The notes beneath the pieces are model-generated. The model saw only the letters and a program-made list of their open reading frames with translations. It did no database searches and had not been told where the DNA came from. Below, in pieces: positions 43,451-54,684 of a stretch of 64,000 nucleotides of DNA. The stretch lies in NCBI RefSeq assembly GCF_018294505.1, contig NC_057808.1:360056190-360120189 (forward strand), written 5' to 3'. Numbering within the stretch: the stretch's first letter is position 1; each line of letters starts with the position of its first letter. The translations under genes and the position numbers were made by a program. The DNA comes from Triticum aestivum. Lineage: Eukaryota; Streptophyta; Magnoliopsida; Poales; Poaceae.

Positions 43451-45381
43451 TGTTGGGGAACGTAGTAATTTCAAAAGTTCCTACGCACACGCAAGATCAT
43501 GGTGATGCATAGCAACGAGAGGGGAGAGTGTTGTCCACGTACCCTCGTAGACCGAAAGCGGAAGCGTTAACACAACGCGGTTGATGTAGTCGTACGTATT
43601 CACGATCCGACCGATCAAGTACCGAACGTACGACACCTCCGAGTTCAGCACACGTTCAGCTCGATGACGTCCCTCGAACTCCGATCCAGCCGAGTGTTGA
43701 GGGAGAGTTTCGTCAGCACGACGGCGTGGTGACGATGATGATGTTCTACCGACGCAGGGCTTCGCCTAAGCACCGCTACGATATTATCGAGGTGTAATAT
43801 GGTGGAGGGGGGCACCGCACACGGCTAAGAGATCAATAGATCAATTGTTGTGTCCATGGGGTGCCCCCTGCCCCCGTATATAAAGGAGCAAGGGGGAGGC
43901 CGGCCGGCCCTTGTTGGCGCGCCAGGAGGAGGAGTCCTCCTCCTAGTAGGAGTAGGACTCCCCTCTTTCCTACNNNNNNNNNNNNNNNNNNNNNNNNNNN
44001 NNNNNNNNNNNNNNNNNNNNNNNNNNNNNNNNNNNNNNNNNNNNNNNNNNNNNNNNNNNNNNNNNNNNNNNNNNNNNNNNNNNNNNNNNNNNNNNNNNNN
44101 NNNNNNNNNNNNNNNNNNNNNNNNNNNNNNNNNNNNNNNNNNNNNNNNNNNNNNNNNNNNNNNNNNNNNNNNNNNNNNNNNNNNNNNNNNNNNNNNNNNN
44201 NNNNNNNNNNNNNNNNNNNNNNNNNNNNNNNNNNNNNNNNNNNNNNNNNNNNNNNNNNNNNNNNNNNNNNNNNNNNNNNNNNNNNNNNNNNNNNNNNNNN
44301 NNNNNNNNNNNNNNNNNNNNNNNNNNNNNGGGGGGGGGGGTTCCGGTAACCCTCCGGCACTCCGGTTTTCTCCGAAATCACCCGGAACACTTCCGGTGTC
44401 CGAATATAGTCGTCCAATATATCAATCTTTATGTCTCGACCATTTCGAGACTCCTCGTCATGTCCGTGATCACATCCGGGACTCCGAACAACCTTCGGTA
44501 CATCAAAACAAATAAACTCATAATATAACTGTCATCGTAACGTTAAGCGTGCGGACCCTACGGGTTCGAGAACTATATAGACATGACCGAGACACGTCTC
44601 CGGTCAATAACCAATAGCGGAACCTGGATGCTCATATTGGCTCCCACATATTCTACGAAGATCTTTATCGGTCAGACCGCATAACAACATACGTTGTTCC
44701 CTTTGTCATCGGTATGTTACTTGCCCGAGATTCGATCGTCGGTATCTCAATACCTAGTTCAATCTCGTTACCGGCAAGTCTCTTTACTCGTTCCGTAATA
44801 CATCATCTTGCAACAAACTCTTTAGTTGCAATGCTTGCAAGGCTTAAGTGATGTGTATTACCGAGAGGGCCCAGAGATACCTCTCCGACAATCGGAGTGA
44901 CAAATCCTAATCTCGAAATACGCCAACCCAACAAGTACCTTCGGAGACACCTGTAGAGCACCTTTATAATCACCCAGTTACGTTGTGACGTTTGGTAGCA
45001 CACAAAGTGTTCCTCCGGTAAACGGGAGTTGCATAATCTCATAGTCATAGGAACATGTATAAGTCATGAAGAAAGCAATAGCAACATACTAAACGATCGA
45101 GTGCTAAGCTAACGGAATGGGTCAAGTCAATCACATCATTCTCCTAATGATGTGATCCCATTAATCAAATGACAACTCATGTCTATGGCTAGGAAACATA
45201 ACCATCTTTGATCAACGAGCTAGTCAAGTAGAGGCATACTAGTGACACTCTATTTGTCTATGTATTCACACATGTATCATGTTTCCGGTTAATACAATTC
45301 TAGCATGAATAATAAACATTTATCATGATATAAGGAAATAAATAATAACTTTATTATTGCCTCTAGGGCATATTTCCTTCA
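43451..45381 (-). repeat. Angela-2 5' LTR, containing the gap
   Basis: Matches 36614-38344 on both sides of the N run. Without Ns and with the ~163 bases expected from the other LTR, it would be about 1738 bp. Confidence 0.92.
43974..44329. other. Assembly gap (356 Ns)
   Basis: Run of N followed by an 11-base G run. The intact LTR has about 163 bases here (37138-37300), so the gap length looks too large by about 190. Any reading frame through it is meaningless. Confidence 0.95.
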
Positions 45382-45386
45382 GTTCA
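45382..45386. other. Target-site duplication of Angela-2, right copy
   Basis: GTTCA directly after the LTR end, followed by the continuation of the interrupted coding exon. Confidence 0.93.
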
Positions 45387-45940
45387 TGGAGCTTCAAAAG
45401 CGGCAGGCGTCCACCACAAAGATGCTCGAGGCGTCGGTGCCGTTGCTGCAGAAAACGGGAGATACGATAGGCCGTCAGGGGAGCCGGCTGGAGCGCGAGC
45501 GGGCCGATCGTGACGAGGTCCAGGATCGCCTCAGCCACTTGGTGAACCAAGTTGCCACGCACGTGTTGCAGCTGCGCGATGCCTAATGTCGTGCCAACGT
45601 GACGATGCCGGCCGTCGGGCTAAACCCGTTCGACCACCCGGTCGACTTCAATGAGCTGCGGCTTCCTGACCTGGTCTCCTTCTTCACCTATATCTCCGAG
45701 GAGTTGAGCCACCTCCGTGCGATGGTGGGGGCTGAGCTAGACAAGGAGGGGTTGCGGGCTGCCGTCACCGTTGCCGGGCGAATCCTTTCAGGGCTCCGTC
45801 ACCAGAATCCATTCGTGCCATTGGACGTCGTCTTTGACGAGCTGGCTCCCGTCGACCGGGAGCGGGCTCTGCGGGCGGTTGCACCCTGCATCACCAATGT
45901 CGTGCACCTCGAGAAGCAGTGGGACTTCGGTGGTGTTTAG
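45387..45940 (+). pseudogene. Intronless coiled-coil gene, 3' part
   Basis: Continues the frame of 36463-36613: ELQKRQASTTKMLEASVPL, RLERERADRDEVQDRLSHL to LQLRDA, then a TAA at 45584-45586, and the same frame goes on to a real-looking end with NPFDHPVDFNELRLPDLVSF, LSHLRAMVGAELDKEGLRAA, PFVPLDVVFDELAPVDRERA and EKQWDFGGV (stop 45938-45940). The C-terminal half is helical and not coiled coil. A GAA-to-TAA change would explain the internal stop. Function unknown; it has no resemblance to a transposase and may be a captured host gene. Confidence 0.65.
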
Positions 45941-46680
45941 GCGCCCTCTGCATGGGGATGTCCATGTCTCGGCGCAACATGACCGTTGGATCAAACTCAG
46001 ACGGTGCAGATCAGTCACTGTAGCACAAAGCGTGTGGGTGTGTTTGGTTGCATTCTCATCTCAATATAGTTGTTTCCTCTTCGTGTATTTTTGTCAACCT
46101 ACTAGTGTGGACTCATGCACCCTTCATGCACTCTGCCAAACACCCAAAAGTGGGTCGAGAAGGGAACTTTTGCTCCCATCCCGTGCACCCTTCATACACC
46201 CTGCCTAACACTATTCATGCTTCATATGGTTCATGTTTCGTGGAGTACTGTAGCACCGTACTCTCCGTGCGCTGTGGACCTAGTTCTGTTAACATTGATC
46301 TCACCATTCATTCTCGACCGGATAGTCAAAAACGCGGTACTATGTTACATATAGGAGTAGTTGACATGCGCACAACATCATTTGTTATCCTCATATCTTA
46401 CTACACTAGCAACAAGATTGTGTAGTACTGACGTATGAACCACTGCACATGCCTAGTAGTAGGAGCACTGTGTATGTTCAAGTGGCTGCCGTGTTTCGCA
46501 CTCCTCCGTCGTAAGAGTGGAAACGCTTGCTGTAATCATTTTTTTCTTCAGAAAAACAGTGGACACGCTCTACCGTGCGGATCCTCCTCCAGCCATGCAC
46601 TAAATTACTCACTTTCGCCGACGTGTGGGACAGCCAGCACCTGGGTCCACCAGCCATGCACTAAATTACTCTGTAGTAGA
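45941..46680. other. Spacer, no gene identified
   Basis: The phrase CAGCCATGCACTAAATTACTC occurs twice (46590, 46652), and TGCACCCTTCATRCACYCTGCC occurs twice near 46116 and 46185. No credible gene. Confidence 0.5.
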
Positions 46681-46800
46681 GTGACGGTAGACTACCCCGA
46701 TCGAACCGCCGCAGTAATGCCCAATGAGCCATCAAATCACAAAACCCCCTCCTTTCTAGCAGTAAGTTGGACGGACGAAGCAACCATCATTTCACTCTTC
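46681..46800 (+). promoter_or_regulatory. Shared upstream module, copy 2
   Basis: CACGG-like start, CCCCGATCGAACCGCCGCAG, TAATGCCCAATGAGCCATCA, AATCACAAAACCCCCTCC and AGCAGTAAGTTGGACGGACG. Closely matches 50145-50265 and more loosely 35979-36045. Ends ~100 bases before the ATG at 46898. Confidence 0.75.
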
Positions 46801-46897
46801 TCTCTCAGCTTCCTCTCTTGAAGAAAACCTCCACTCGCTTCGCTTCTCCCTCATCTCGTTCCACCGTTCACTCTTCTCTCTCAGCTTCCTCTCTTGG

Positions 46898-49536
46898 ATG
46901 GACGCCGGAGCACCGGCCGACGTGATGTCTATGGCTCTGGCCAAAACCATCGAGGCTCATGGTACGAAGAAGCACAAGCACCCCGCCGAGACTACCGCAC
47001 ACAAGCTCAAAGCCATCGCCCTGTCCAAGCCCCCCTCTCCGGGATCCCTCATTAAGCAAGTCTAGGTAATGTCTCTTGTTGACGATCTTTTTCTCGATCT
47101 TGATCGTGTTTTTTCATCTAACATGCAGTACTAGTACTGGTAGTACAACTTTCTGGGTGATCTTGCATGTGATTTTAGTGTGCCAAATGACGGTTCTAAA
47201 TTCCTCTTTTGACCAAAACATGCGAGAGGTTGACACTGATTTCTTATAGATTAGTTTCAACTACTCCCTCTGTCCCAAATTTCTTGTCTTAGATTTGTCT
47301 AGATACGGATGTATCTAATACTAAAATGTGACTTGATACATCCGTATCTAGACAAATCTAAGACAAGAATTTTGGGACGGAGGGAGTACTTCATGAACAT
47401 CAATGCTACCTTTTAAGAGGGTATATTTGCCTTAGTAACTTGTGTTATGGATATTGCATGTAATCCCTCTGCTCTCATGCCTTTGAAGACATGTTCTAGT
47501 GTCTTTGTTCACTCATTTCTGTGCGTATATGTAGTCATATATGGAGTATAATATCGAAAATCATCTTATATTTCTGAACGGAGGTAGTAATAAAATATGG
47601 TTTCTGTTTGAATTAGAACCAGGTCCGCGGTGGAGATGAAGTTCTCAAAGTCATGCCGTGTGAACTGGATGACCTGATGATGAGTTCTACTGCTGAACTA
47701 TCCAGCTGCTGTGTCCTTGTCGCCACGTGTCCTGAACTAGTGTTTTCCTGTAGCATTGTTGTCAGGCGTGTTCTCGAGGCTGTACTTGACCACAACAATT
47801 TCCTGGTTGTGCCTTCGATTACGAAGGGTGTGGTTCTTGTAAAGCTTCCCAACAAATCTGATGCGGCCTGTCTTCATCATCATGTTTATGAGTGGAAAGA
47901 CCACTCTGTTAGGGTCTCCAAGGTTGACAAGATGGTGATGGTGCATGTAGACATCTCACACGAAGTCCATGGCCTAGTCAGTTATGCGGGGTTCATCCCG
48001 TAGGTCGGTGGCAAGAAATAGTCTGCAGAGTTTAGTTAGTGCAACTTTGCTTGTCTGTAGTAAGTACTATTGTTCAGTACTTGATTTGTGTTTGTGAACC
48101 CTGTATTGTTTATTAGTACTGCCGCTTTTGGTGTGTGAACGGTCTATGTTAATGTCTGTCCACTCAATTCAGTCTGTATATTTTGAAGTATCCAGATCAT
48201 ATTTTTTGTGAGGACGGTTTATCAATTATGGTTACACTCCAATATCTGTATGCATTGCAGGGTTTATCGCACCCACCAGGATTTCCAGTCCCATGGATGT
48301 TAGGTCCACACGATTTGTCACGACCTTTGGACTGTCCTGCTTGTGGGAGTAGGCGGGGCCCCTGCATGCCACGCGTAGTTGGACGATCAATCTTCTGTTT
48401 AGTACTTCAACATAGTGATTTCCTGGTAAGGATTCACTCGTGTCACATCAAGTAAATCTTATTGATTTACTGTCTAAATCTTATTGATTTAATGTCATGT
48501 TTTGTTTCTTTTCCTGCAATTTTACGATGCAGGTTTTGCCATGTGACATTCATCACAGAATAAACCGTTTGGTTTGCTCTAGATGGCTATTTTTGCAGGT
48601 TTCACTTCTTATGTCGTGTCAGTAACGAAGGCACTGTCCATCACTTATATTACTGGAAAAAATTGGATCAGTCTGTTGTCTGAGTACAAGCTGAATCCCT
48701 ATGACGAACTGTAGTTTGGTTTAACAAAAATGCCACAATTATTCCTTCTCACGTTTAAAAGAAATGAAGAAAAAAACTGGATCACGGTCACGGATCCTAG
48801 TCAAGTTAGAAAGCTGATCATAGCAGACCAGACACGATCGCCGCTGTCTCGCACAGATCGAGCACCGGCAGTTGCTCTAGCACTGACAGCGACAGCAGCT
48901 CAGTCTGATCCAGCTGAGGATTGGGCATCGACCGTGTCAGCGGATCAGTCTGATCTACCGGAGGATCGGGCATCAACACCGGCACCTGCTCCGACACCGG
49001 CACCAGCTCTATAAGGAGCACCATCTCCGGCAGCAGCGGCGGCTTCAGCACCTGCACCAACACTTGCACTTGCATCTGCTCCGGCCCGTGCAGTTGCACC
49101 GGCAACAGACTGGGCTGCAGTTCGCACTTCATATACCAAAGTCCTTACAAAAACCGACATGTCCACCTTCTTGGTAAGCATTGGCCGCCCAAGTGCTTCG
49201 TTCTTTTTTCTTTCCATGTTGTTTCACATGATTCACTGTGTTGATCTAACTGTTTGGGTATGTCTTCTTGTTTGCAAACAGAGAATTCCTAGAGCAACGA
49301 GGGAGTCGTTCAACAATCCGGGCGACCGCGGCCAAGTTTCTCTTACCATGCGCAGCCTTGGTGTCAATGAACCTGCTCAATATACCGTAAGTACAAAGGA
49401 TGGTCGCATGATGATTGATGCTAAAGGATGGTCAAGGTTCAAATCTAAATCATATCTTGCAGTAGGGGATGATGTGAAAATCGAACTTTCTCGGCAAGGA
49501 GAGCTGGTCCAAATCAACTTTGAAATTCTTCAGTAG
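46898..49536 (+). pseudogene. B3-domain gene 1 (multi-exon, probably captured)
   Basis: Candidate exons: 46898-47065 (MDAGAPADVMSMALAKTIE...; TAG at 47063 abuts donor GTAATG), 47623-48003 (VRGGDEVLKV, LDHNNFLVVPSITKGVVLVK; stop TAG), 48261-48425 (LDCPACGSRRGPC), 48533-48598 (VLPCDIHHRINRLVC), about 48832-49173 (Ala/Pro-rich linker, TAA at 49012-49014, then SYTKVLTKTDMSTFL), 49282-49536. The last two join as a B3 DNA-binding fold: KVLTKTDMSTFL-RIPRA, VSLTMRS, then KGWSRFKSKSYLAVGDDVK and INFEIL. These are the family's K.L..SD, GW..F and L..GD signatures. B3 proteins are plant transcription factors. Stops in three places suggest a pseudogene or an incorrect exon model. Intron 1 carries a Stowaway MITE. 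Confidence 0.6.
47264..47396. mobile_element. Stowaway MITE (133 bp)
   Basis: TA, then CTCCCTCTGTCCCAAATTTC, ending GAATTTTGGGACGGAGGGAG followed by TA. Long, nearly perfect arms containing TTGTCTTAGATTTGTCTAG and ATACGGATGTATC. A canonical Triticeae Stowaway element. Confidence 0.93.
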
Positions 49537-50144
49537 CAGCACGCAACTGCCGAACTGATCTATCCTCCGAGAGATTTTGATGTAATAATCTGGCATGGTG
49601 AAACAAGTGTCCTGTGTGTATAAGTAGTACGCCAGTATTATTTATCACATGGTATATCGTTCATAGAATTGCAACTCTGATTGCTGGTTAGGAACTGTAG
49701 TTCGATTTCATTCCAACAGCTGCCGTGCTTTATTCAATTTTGTGTATTCGCCTTGTGACAGCATCTAAAACCAGCGCCGTACCGACCGCTTGCAATATGA
49801 AAAGCGCTGAGGTAGAACACATGGGCCCCCAAACATGCAGGGTCGGCCTGCGGCCCAAAGTCCAGAACCGTTAGCCTATCTGAGTATTATATTCTCAGCT
49901 GAACCCCCATAAAAAAAGCTGAACCCCCATAATGCCCGTGCGTTGCAGAGGGAGTATATTTCTCGGCAAGGTGAGCCTGTGATATAAAAGATTTGTATAT
50001 TTCTTTACAGAGGGAGTATCTCTCTGTCAAAAAATATATTTATGTGTAACTAGTTACTCCTGTCTTTCTACTTCCTTTCGCTGATATGTGGGGCAACCGG
50101 CAACGGGGTCCACGTGCCATATGCACAAATTAGAGTGCACAACT
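49537..50144. other. Spacer between the two B3-type genes
   Basis: 3' flank of gene 1. Fragments of MITE ends (AGAGGGAGTAT at 49950 and 50010) and a doubled GCTGAACCCCCATAA near 49900. No gene seen. Confidence 0.5.
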
Positions 50145-50265
50145 TCACGGTAGACACACCCCGGTCGTAGCGCCGCAGTAATGCCCAATGAGCCGTCAAA
50201 TCACAACCCCCCCTTTCCAGCTTTAGCAGTAAGCTGGACGGACGAAGCGGCAATATTTCACTAGG
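50145..50265 (+). promoter_or_regulatory. Shared upstream module, copy 3
   Basis: CACGGTAGACACACCCCGGT, CGTAGCGCCGCAGTAATGCC, CAATGAGCCGTCAAATCACA, TTAGCAGTAAGCTGGACGGA. Best match is 46681-46800. ATG of the next gene is at 50337. Confidence 0.75.
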
Positions 50266-50336
50266 CTTGAATCCCCTTCTCCCTCGTCTGCTTGTTCAGA
50301 GAAAACCCCCTCTCGGCGATTTCATAGGGTTTTCTC

Positions 50337-51645
50337 ATGGAGAACCAGGTACGAATTCTTCATCCATCCCCGATAAATCCAAGTCCCTTGGTCGCAGGTA
50401 ATCCTACGATGGCAGCCGCCGCCGTTGATGCATATTTCTTCCTACTGAATCTAGTGTGTTTCATTTGCAGTGCCCAAAGTGCGAGTACCCTACAGGTTTC
50501 TGCGCCCTCGGCGAGACGCCACACTTGTTCCTTCTCATCCTAACATAGCATTTTGAAACGCGCACAGTATGTTCCTAGAATCCTCTTTTCTATCCGGGAG
50601 GGTGGGTTTTTTTAACATGATGTGTTCTCATATTATTTTTCCTGCAGTGTATTATTTGCTCTGCTAGAACACATGTACTCAAGATGCTCGGCCTTGCCAT
50701 AACTGAATACACTAGTTTAATGGTCACAGTGAAGACAAGCCATGGATATAAGTTCCGAGTTGGGTTCATGAACCAAGAAGATCGCTGCTTTTTTTATGGC
50801 CGAACTTGGATAAACTTTCTCAAGTGTTACAGACTAAAAGTTGGCGCACGAATGTTGATGGAAATAGCAGAACCTGGTCTCATCTTCAGTACGATCTTCC
50901 ACCCCGACGTCGTTCCAATTGTTCATCCATGTTAGTTTTGTATCTGGTTCTTGCTTGTTGCCTCGATTACTTCTTAATCCACCTATTCTGTCTAACTAAT
51001 CACAATTTAACTTTAGAAGTAGCAACGAATCTCTCACGAAGATGCTACTTCTAACTAATATTTTCTTATAATTGGTGGCATGTGTAGGTTTTTTCAGAGT
51101 TAAGCAGTCTTCTCGTTTGTTACTCTGTAATAACTCGGCTGTTACTAATGGCACTAAAGTTGACTGGATCGACATCCACAAGTTCCTACACTTTATTGAT
51201 CGTCTTGAGGTCCTTGTGGGGCGTTTCAATGGTGGAAGGCCACGTGGGATATGTGTGCCACTGCTGCACTCGTTGAACAGGTCCAACTGTGTCGAGAAAC
51301 TTATGGTACGTGCTGTTTTCTGTTATATATGTTGTTCATAAACTATTGCTTATACACAGTTTTACAGCTGTGATCTTCTTGAAACAGGAACTGCCGAGTT
51401 CTATTGTTCCTATACAGATGCCTGACCATGGTCGGGTCAGACTTGCGCTTGGTCACAACATGATGTTTATGTCGACCTACTCAATTCCCCTTGGAGGTGA
51501 AAAGATACTTATTCATGGGTGGTCTCAAATAATGAAGGCCCGTCCATCTTGGAGAATAGGACAGAAGATTATGCTCATGCTTTTCCATGGCTCTAAAGTG
51601 AATATCCTGTTTATTGACCACGTTGCTTTCAGCTTTGGTTGTTAA
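50337..51645 (+). CDS. B3-like gene 2 (multi-exon, two B3-like segments)
   Basis: Candidate exons: 50337-50348 (MENQ, donor CAG/GTACGA), 50471-about 50548 (CPKCEYPTGFCALGETPHLF), 50648-about 50930 (CIICSARTHVLKMLG, then YKFRVGFMNQEDRC and LKCYRLKVGARMLMEI), 51108-51305 (198 bases, SSRLLLCNNSAVTNG to NRSNCVEKLM, donor ATG/GTACGT), 51388-51645 (ELPSSIVPIQMPDHGRVRL, IPLGGEKILIHGWSQIM, WRIGQKIMLML, stop at 51643). The third and last exons each have the spacing of a B3 fold (W/GW block then L/I..G..), divergent from gene 1. The short Cys segment echoes LDCPACGSRRGPC in gene 1, so the two are probably paralogs. Exon 2 meets a stop unless it splices before 50546, so the model there is uncertain. Confidence 0.5.
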
Positions 51646-51699
51646 GTGCCCCTGCTGGTTTCAGTTAAGGTTGTTAAGTACTCCTGCTGCTTTTACAGT

Positions 51700-52000
51700 C
51701 TGTCATGTTTCTTCAGTCCTGTTTTCCTCCAGCCGCCAAAACCAAACCAGCGCCGGCGGGGCCGCCTGCTTCCGGCTCCCACGGCTGGCTGCGCCTCAGC
51801 GCACGCATCGCTGCCCCACCGTCTCCTAAATCGTTAACGCCGACGTCCTCTGCGCGCTTTGGTGCGCTTGCCGCGGCGCCGCCCTCTCGCTTTGTCAACA
51901 TGGTCAACAAACAACAGGAATCGGCAGAAGTACGTGGAGAGGATGACAGTAGGGGCCCACCATGTCAGCGTATGGAAAAATAAAATGCTTCCTCCTAGTG
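51700..52000. repeat. Partial copy of the downstream tandem unit
   Basis: GTTTCTTCAGTCCTGTTTTC, CCAGCCGCCAAAACCAAACC and AGCGCCGGCGGGGCCGCC match the start of units at 52730 and 53500. The rest also shares GTCAACATGGTCAA and ACAGTAGGGGCCCACC-like phrases. Confidence 0.7.
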
Positions 52001-52614
52001 TTTTCCTGACATCTGGGACCCACGACATTGTGAGCGTATATAGTCAATAGACAAGAGAACAGCACAAGATCGACTGACACCTAGGACGTAGCTACTCGAG
52101 CAGTATTTTTTTGTTTGGTATTGTTGAGACGGAGCAGGGTTTGAACTGGGTTGTGGCCCGTCTAGCCCAGGCTTATATTTTATGTTCACCATGTGACCAG
52201 CCCAACTATTTTTTCTTTGTGAAAATGAGCCCAGTTTATTTTTTCTGAAGAATACCCAATCCAGGCCTACTTATTTTTCTACGCCCTGATGGGCTGCAAC
52301 TCTTTCAAGACGCCTGCAAATCTTGAAAGTAATATGAAATGGGTTGTAAATATAAAAACAGATGACAAATTGGCAATTACTTTATAATTTCTGAATTTTT
52401 TCACATTTTCAGATTCCTATTTCACTGGGCATTAACCTAATTTAAATATATCTTCAAAGTACTTTAAATCTGGCTCGACATTTCGGTATTAAAAATAGTT
52501 TGGAACCCACAGAAATATGCGAAATTGGCCCTGACCAACCAAAAAAACGACTGCAATAAATTGCATAAGAAGTTGCCATGAGCTATATATAAATTATTAA
52601 AAAAAAGAGGGAGT
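52001..52614. other. AT-rich spacer, nothing identified
   Basis: No gene or repeat structure that I can support. Confidence 0.5.
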
Positions 52615-53995
52615 GGTCTGACTTGTGGGCCTGTTTAGTTGACGCGTATGCAAGATTTTTTTAGTTATTATATACGTCAACAAACGATTCTAGCAGACGT
52701 AACCGTTGGATGTCAATCCAACGGCCATCGTGTTTCTTCAATCTCTGATCTTCTTGCTCCAGCCGCCAAAGCAGCGCCGGCGGGACCGCCTACTCCTGCC
52801 TCCCGTGGCCGGCTGTGCTGCCGCGCAGGCCTCAGCGCCCCCTACTACTCCCACTGCTGGCCAGGGCATCCCTCTACTCACCCACACCCCCTGTTATTTT
52901 GCGGCGACGGCAGACTCACACCGCAGCCGAACCGGTGAACCCTCGTACTCCTCTCCGCGCGGGCTTCCACTGCCGCGTCTTCCCCGGCTCCGTGTCGTCC
53001 CCTTCCTAGGCCTCGCCGTCGTCCACCGCCGTAGTGCTCTCGGCGCGGCGTGGTCAATGTGTTCAACGACCGACTTCCATCGGAAGAGTACTGTACGTGG
53101 AGAGACTGACAGCTGGGTCCAGGGCAGCCGCAAGGAAGTGCCTCCTTATTACGCGGAAAATAATTATTCCTCCACCTAACAGCAGGGACCCACCAGACGG
53201 GCCACCAGTATTTCGTGAAAAAAAATGTTTCCCCCTGACTGCTGGGACCCACAGGACGGGCCACCGTATTTCGCGAAAAAAACGTTCCCCCTGCTGTCAG
53301 CTCAGACCCACCGGAAGTGCCTCCTTATTACGCACAAAAAAACGAATACCCCCTGCTAGCTGGGACCCACCTTGGTGGGAGGCTGACTTGTGGGCCTAAT
53401 AAGTTGACTGGGACGGAGGCCTTTGTCAACTTTAGTCAATATATGAACGATTCTAGCTCCAGTGACCGTATGATGTCCATCCAACGGCCGTAGTGCTTCT
53501 TCAACCTCTGGTCTTCTTGCTCCAGCCGCTCAAAGCAGCGCCGGTCGTGCCGCCTGCTCCTGCCGCCCGTGGCCGGCTGTGATGCCGCGGAGGCCTCACC
53601 GCCCCTACTACTCCCACCGCTGGCCAGGCCATCCCTCTACGCACCCACACCCCCTGTTATTCTGCAGCGACGGCAGCCTCACACCGCAGCCGAACGAGTG
53701 AACCCTCATACTCCTCTACGCGTGGGCATCCACTGCCGCGTCTTCCTCGGCTCCATGTCGTCCCCTTCCTAGGCCTCGCCGTCGTTGACCGCACTAGTGC
53801 TCTCGGCGCGGTGTGGTCAACATGGTCAAGGAATGGCTTCCATCGGACGTGGACTGTACGTGGAGAGGCTGACAGCTGGGTCCACGGCCGCAGCAAGGAA
53901 GTGCCTCCTTACTACGCGCAAAATAATTATTCCTCCACCTGACAGCGGGGACCCACCGGACGGGCCATCGTATTTCGCGAAAAAAAGTTTCTCCC
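52615..53995. repeat. Two tandem units of about 770 bp
   Basis: Unit 1 about 52615-53385, unit 2 about 53386-53995. Shared strings in order: CTGACTTGTGGGCCT, ACGATTCTAGC, GATGTC.ATCCAACGGCC, CTTGCTCCAGCCG, GCAGCGCCGG, CCGTGGCCGGCTGTG, CACCCACACCCCCTGTTATT, CGGCTCC.TGTCGTCCCCTTC, AAGGAAGTGCCTCCTTA and AAAATAATTATTCCTCCACC. Frames in them (for example 52706-53179) are repeated and broken, so I do not call genes. Confidence 0.82.
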
Positions 53996-54290
53996 TGACT
54001 GCTGGGACCCACCAGCTACATCTTCGCACGCAAGGAAGTCCATCCGAAAAAAACGATTCGCCCCCCTGACTGCTGGGACCCACCAGCTACATCTTCGCAC
54101 GCAAGGAAGTGCGTCCGGGCAAAAAAAACAAAACGATTCCCCCCCTGACTGCTGGGACCCAGCAGCTACACCTTCGCACGCAAGGAAGTGCGTCCGGGCA
54201 AAAAAAACGATTCGCCCCCCTGACTGCCGGGACCCACCAGCTACATCTTCGCAGGCAAGGAAGTGCCTGACAGTCGGGACCCACCTGGTC
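53996..54290. repeat. Four short tandem units of about 75 bp
   Basis: Unit GACTGCTGGGACCCACCAGC, TACATCTTCGCACGCAAGGA, AGTGCGTCCGGGCAAAAAAA then CGATTCGCCCCCCT; copies from about 53996, 54068, 54148 and 54222. Confidence 0.88.
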
Positions 54291-54564
54291 GAAGCGTACG
54301 TAGCGTTGTCATTCTAGTCGCGAACGTGTACGTACATATATACTGGTCGATGTAGAGGCGCGCACGTGTCGTAGTAGAGGCGCGTACGTGTCGTAGTAGA
54401 GGCGCGCACGTAGCATGTACACGTACGTACAGCGGCCAGGGTGCAAGAAAGAAAATACGGCCACGTACATACATACGGGCAGGGTCTCGAACACCTACTC
54501 GCGCATACGTACGGCCAGGGCTCGTGTACATGTCTGGGTCAGAACGGAGAAACACCGTCGTCGT

Positions 54565-54660
54565 CGTGTTCATGGGGAGGCAACGGAATGCGTCGTGTTG
54601 ATGGGGAGGCAACGGAATGCGTCGTATTCATCGGGAGGCAACGGAACGCGTGGGAGCCGA
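54565..54660. repeat. Three tandem ~31-bp repeats
   Basis: Unit GGGGAGGCAACGGAATGCGT plus CGTGTTGAT; spacing about 31 bases. Confidence 0.85.
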
Positions 54661-54684
54661 CCGGCTGGGTCGGAACGGAATGCG

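Larger units (their letters stand above)
36614..45381 (-). mobile_element. Angela-2: complete but decayed Ty1/Copia element (Angela/WIS/BARE type), contains an assembly gap
   Basis: Two LTRs in the same orientation, 36614-38344 and 43451-45381, with TG...CA ends, flanked by GTTCA duplications (36609-36613 and 45382-45386). Internal region on the minus strand runs from a primer-binding site beside 43450 through gag, protease, integrase and RT to a polypurine tract at 38345. The LTRs look nearly identical, but the internal genes hold many frameshifts and an RNase H deletion, so it was probably mobilised in trans. It interrupts a coding exon inside the CACTA element. Confidence 0.93.

Noticed and set aside
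43833..44515. Reading frames spanning the N run
   Set aside because: They exist only because N was translated as X.
52706..53179. 157-residue plus frame as a gene
   Set aside because: It lies in a ~770-bp tandem unit, and the frame is broken in the second unit.
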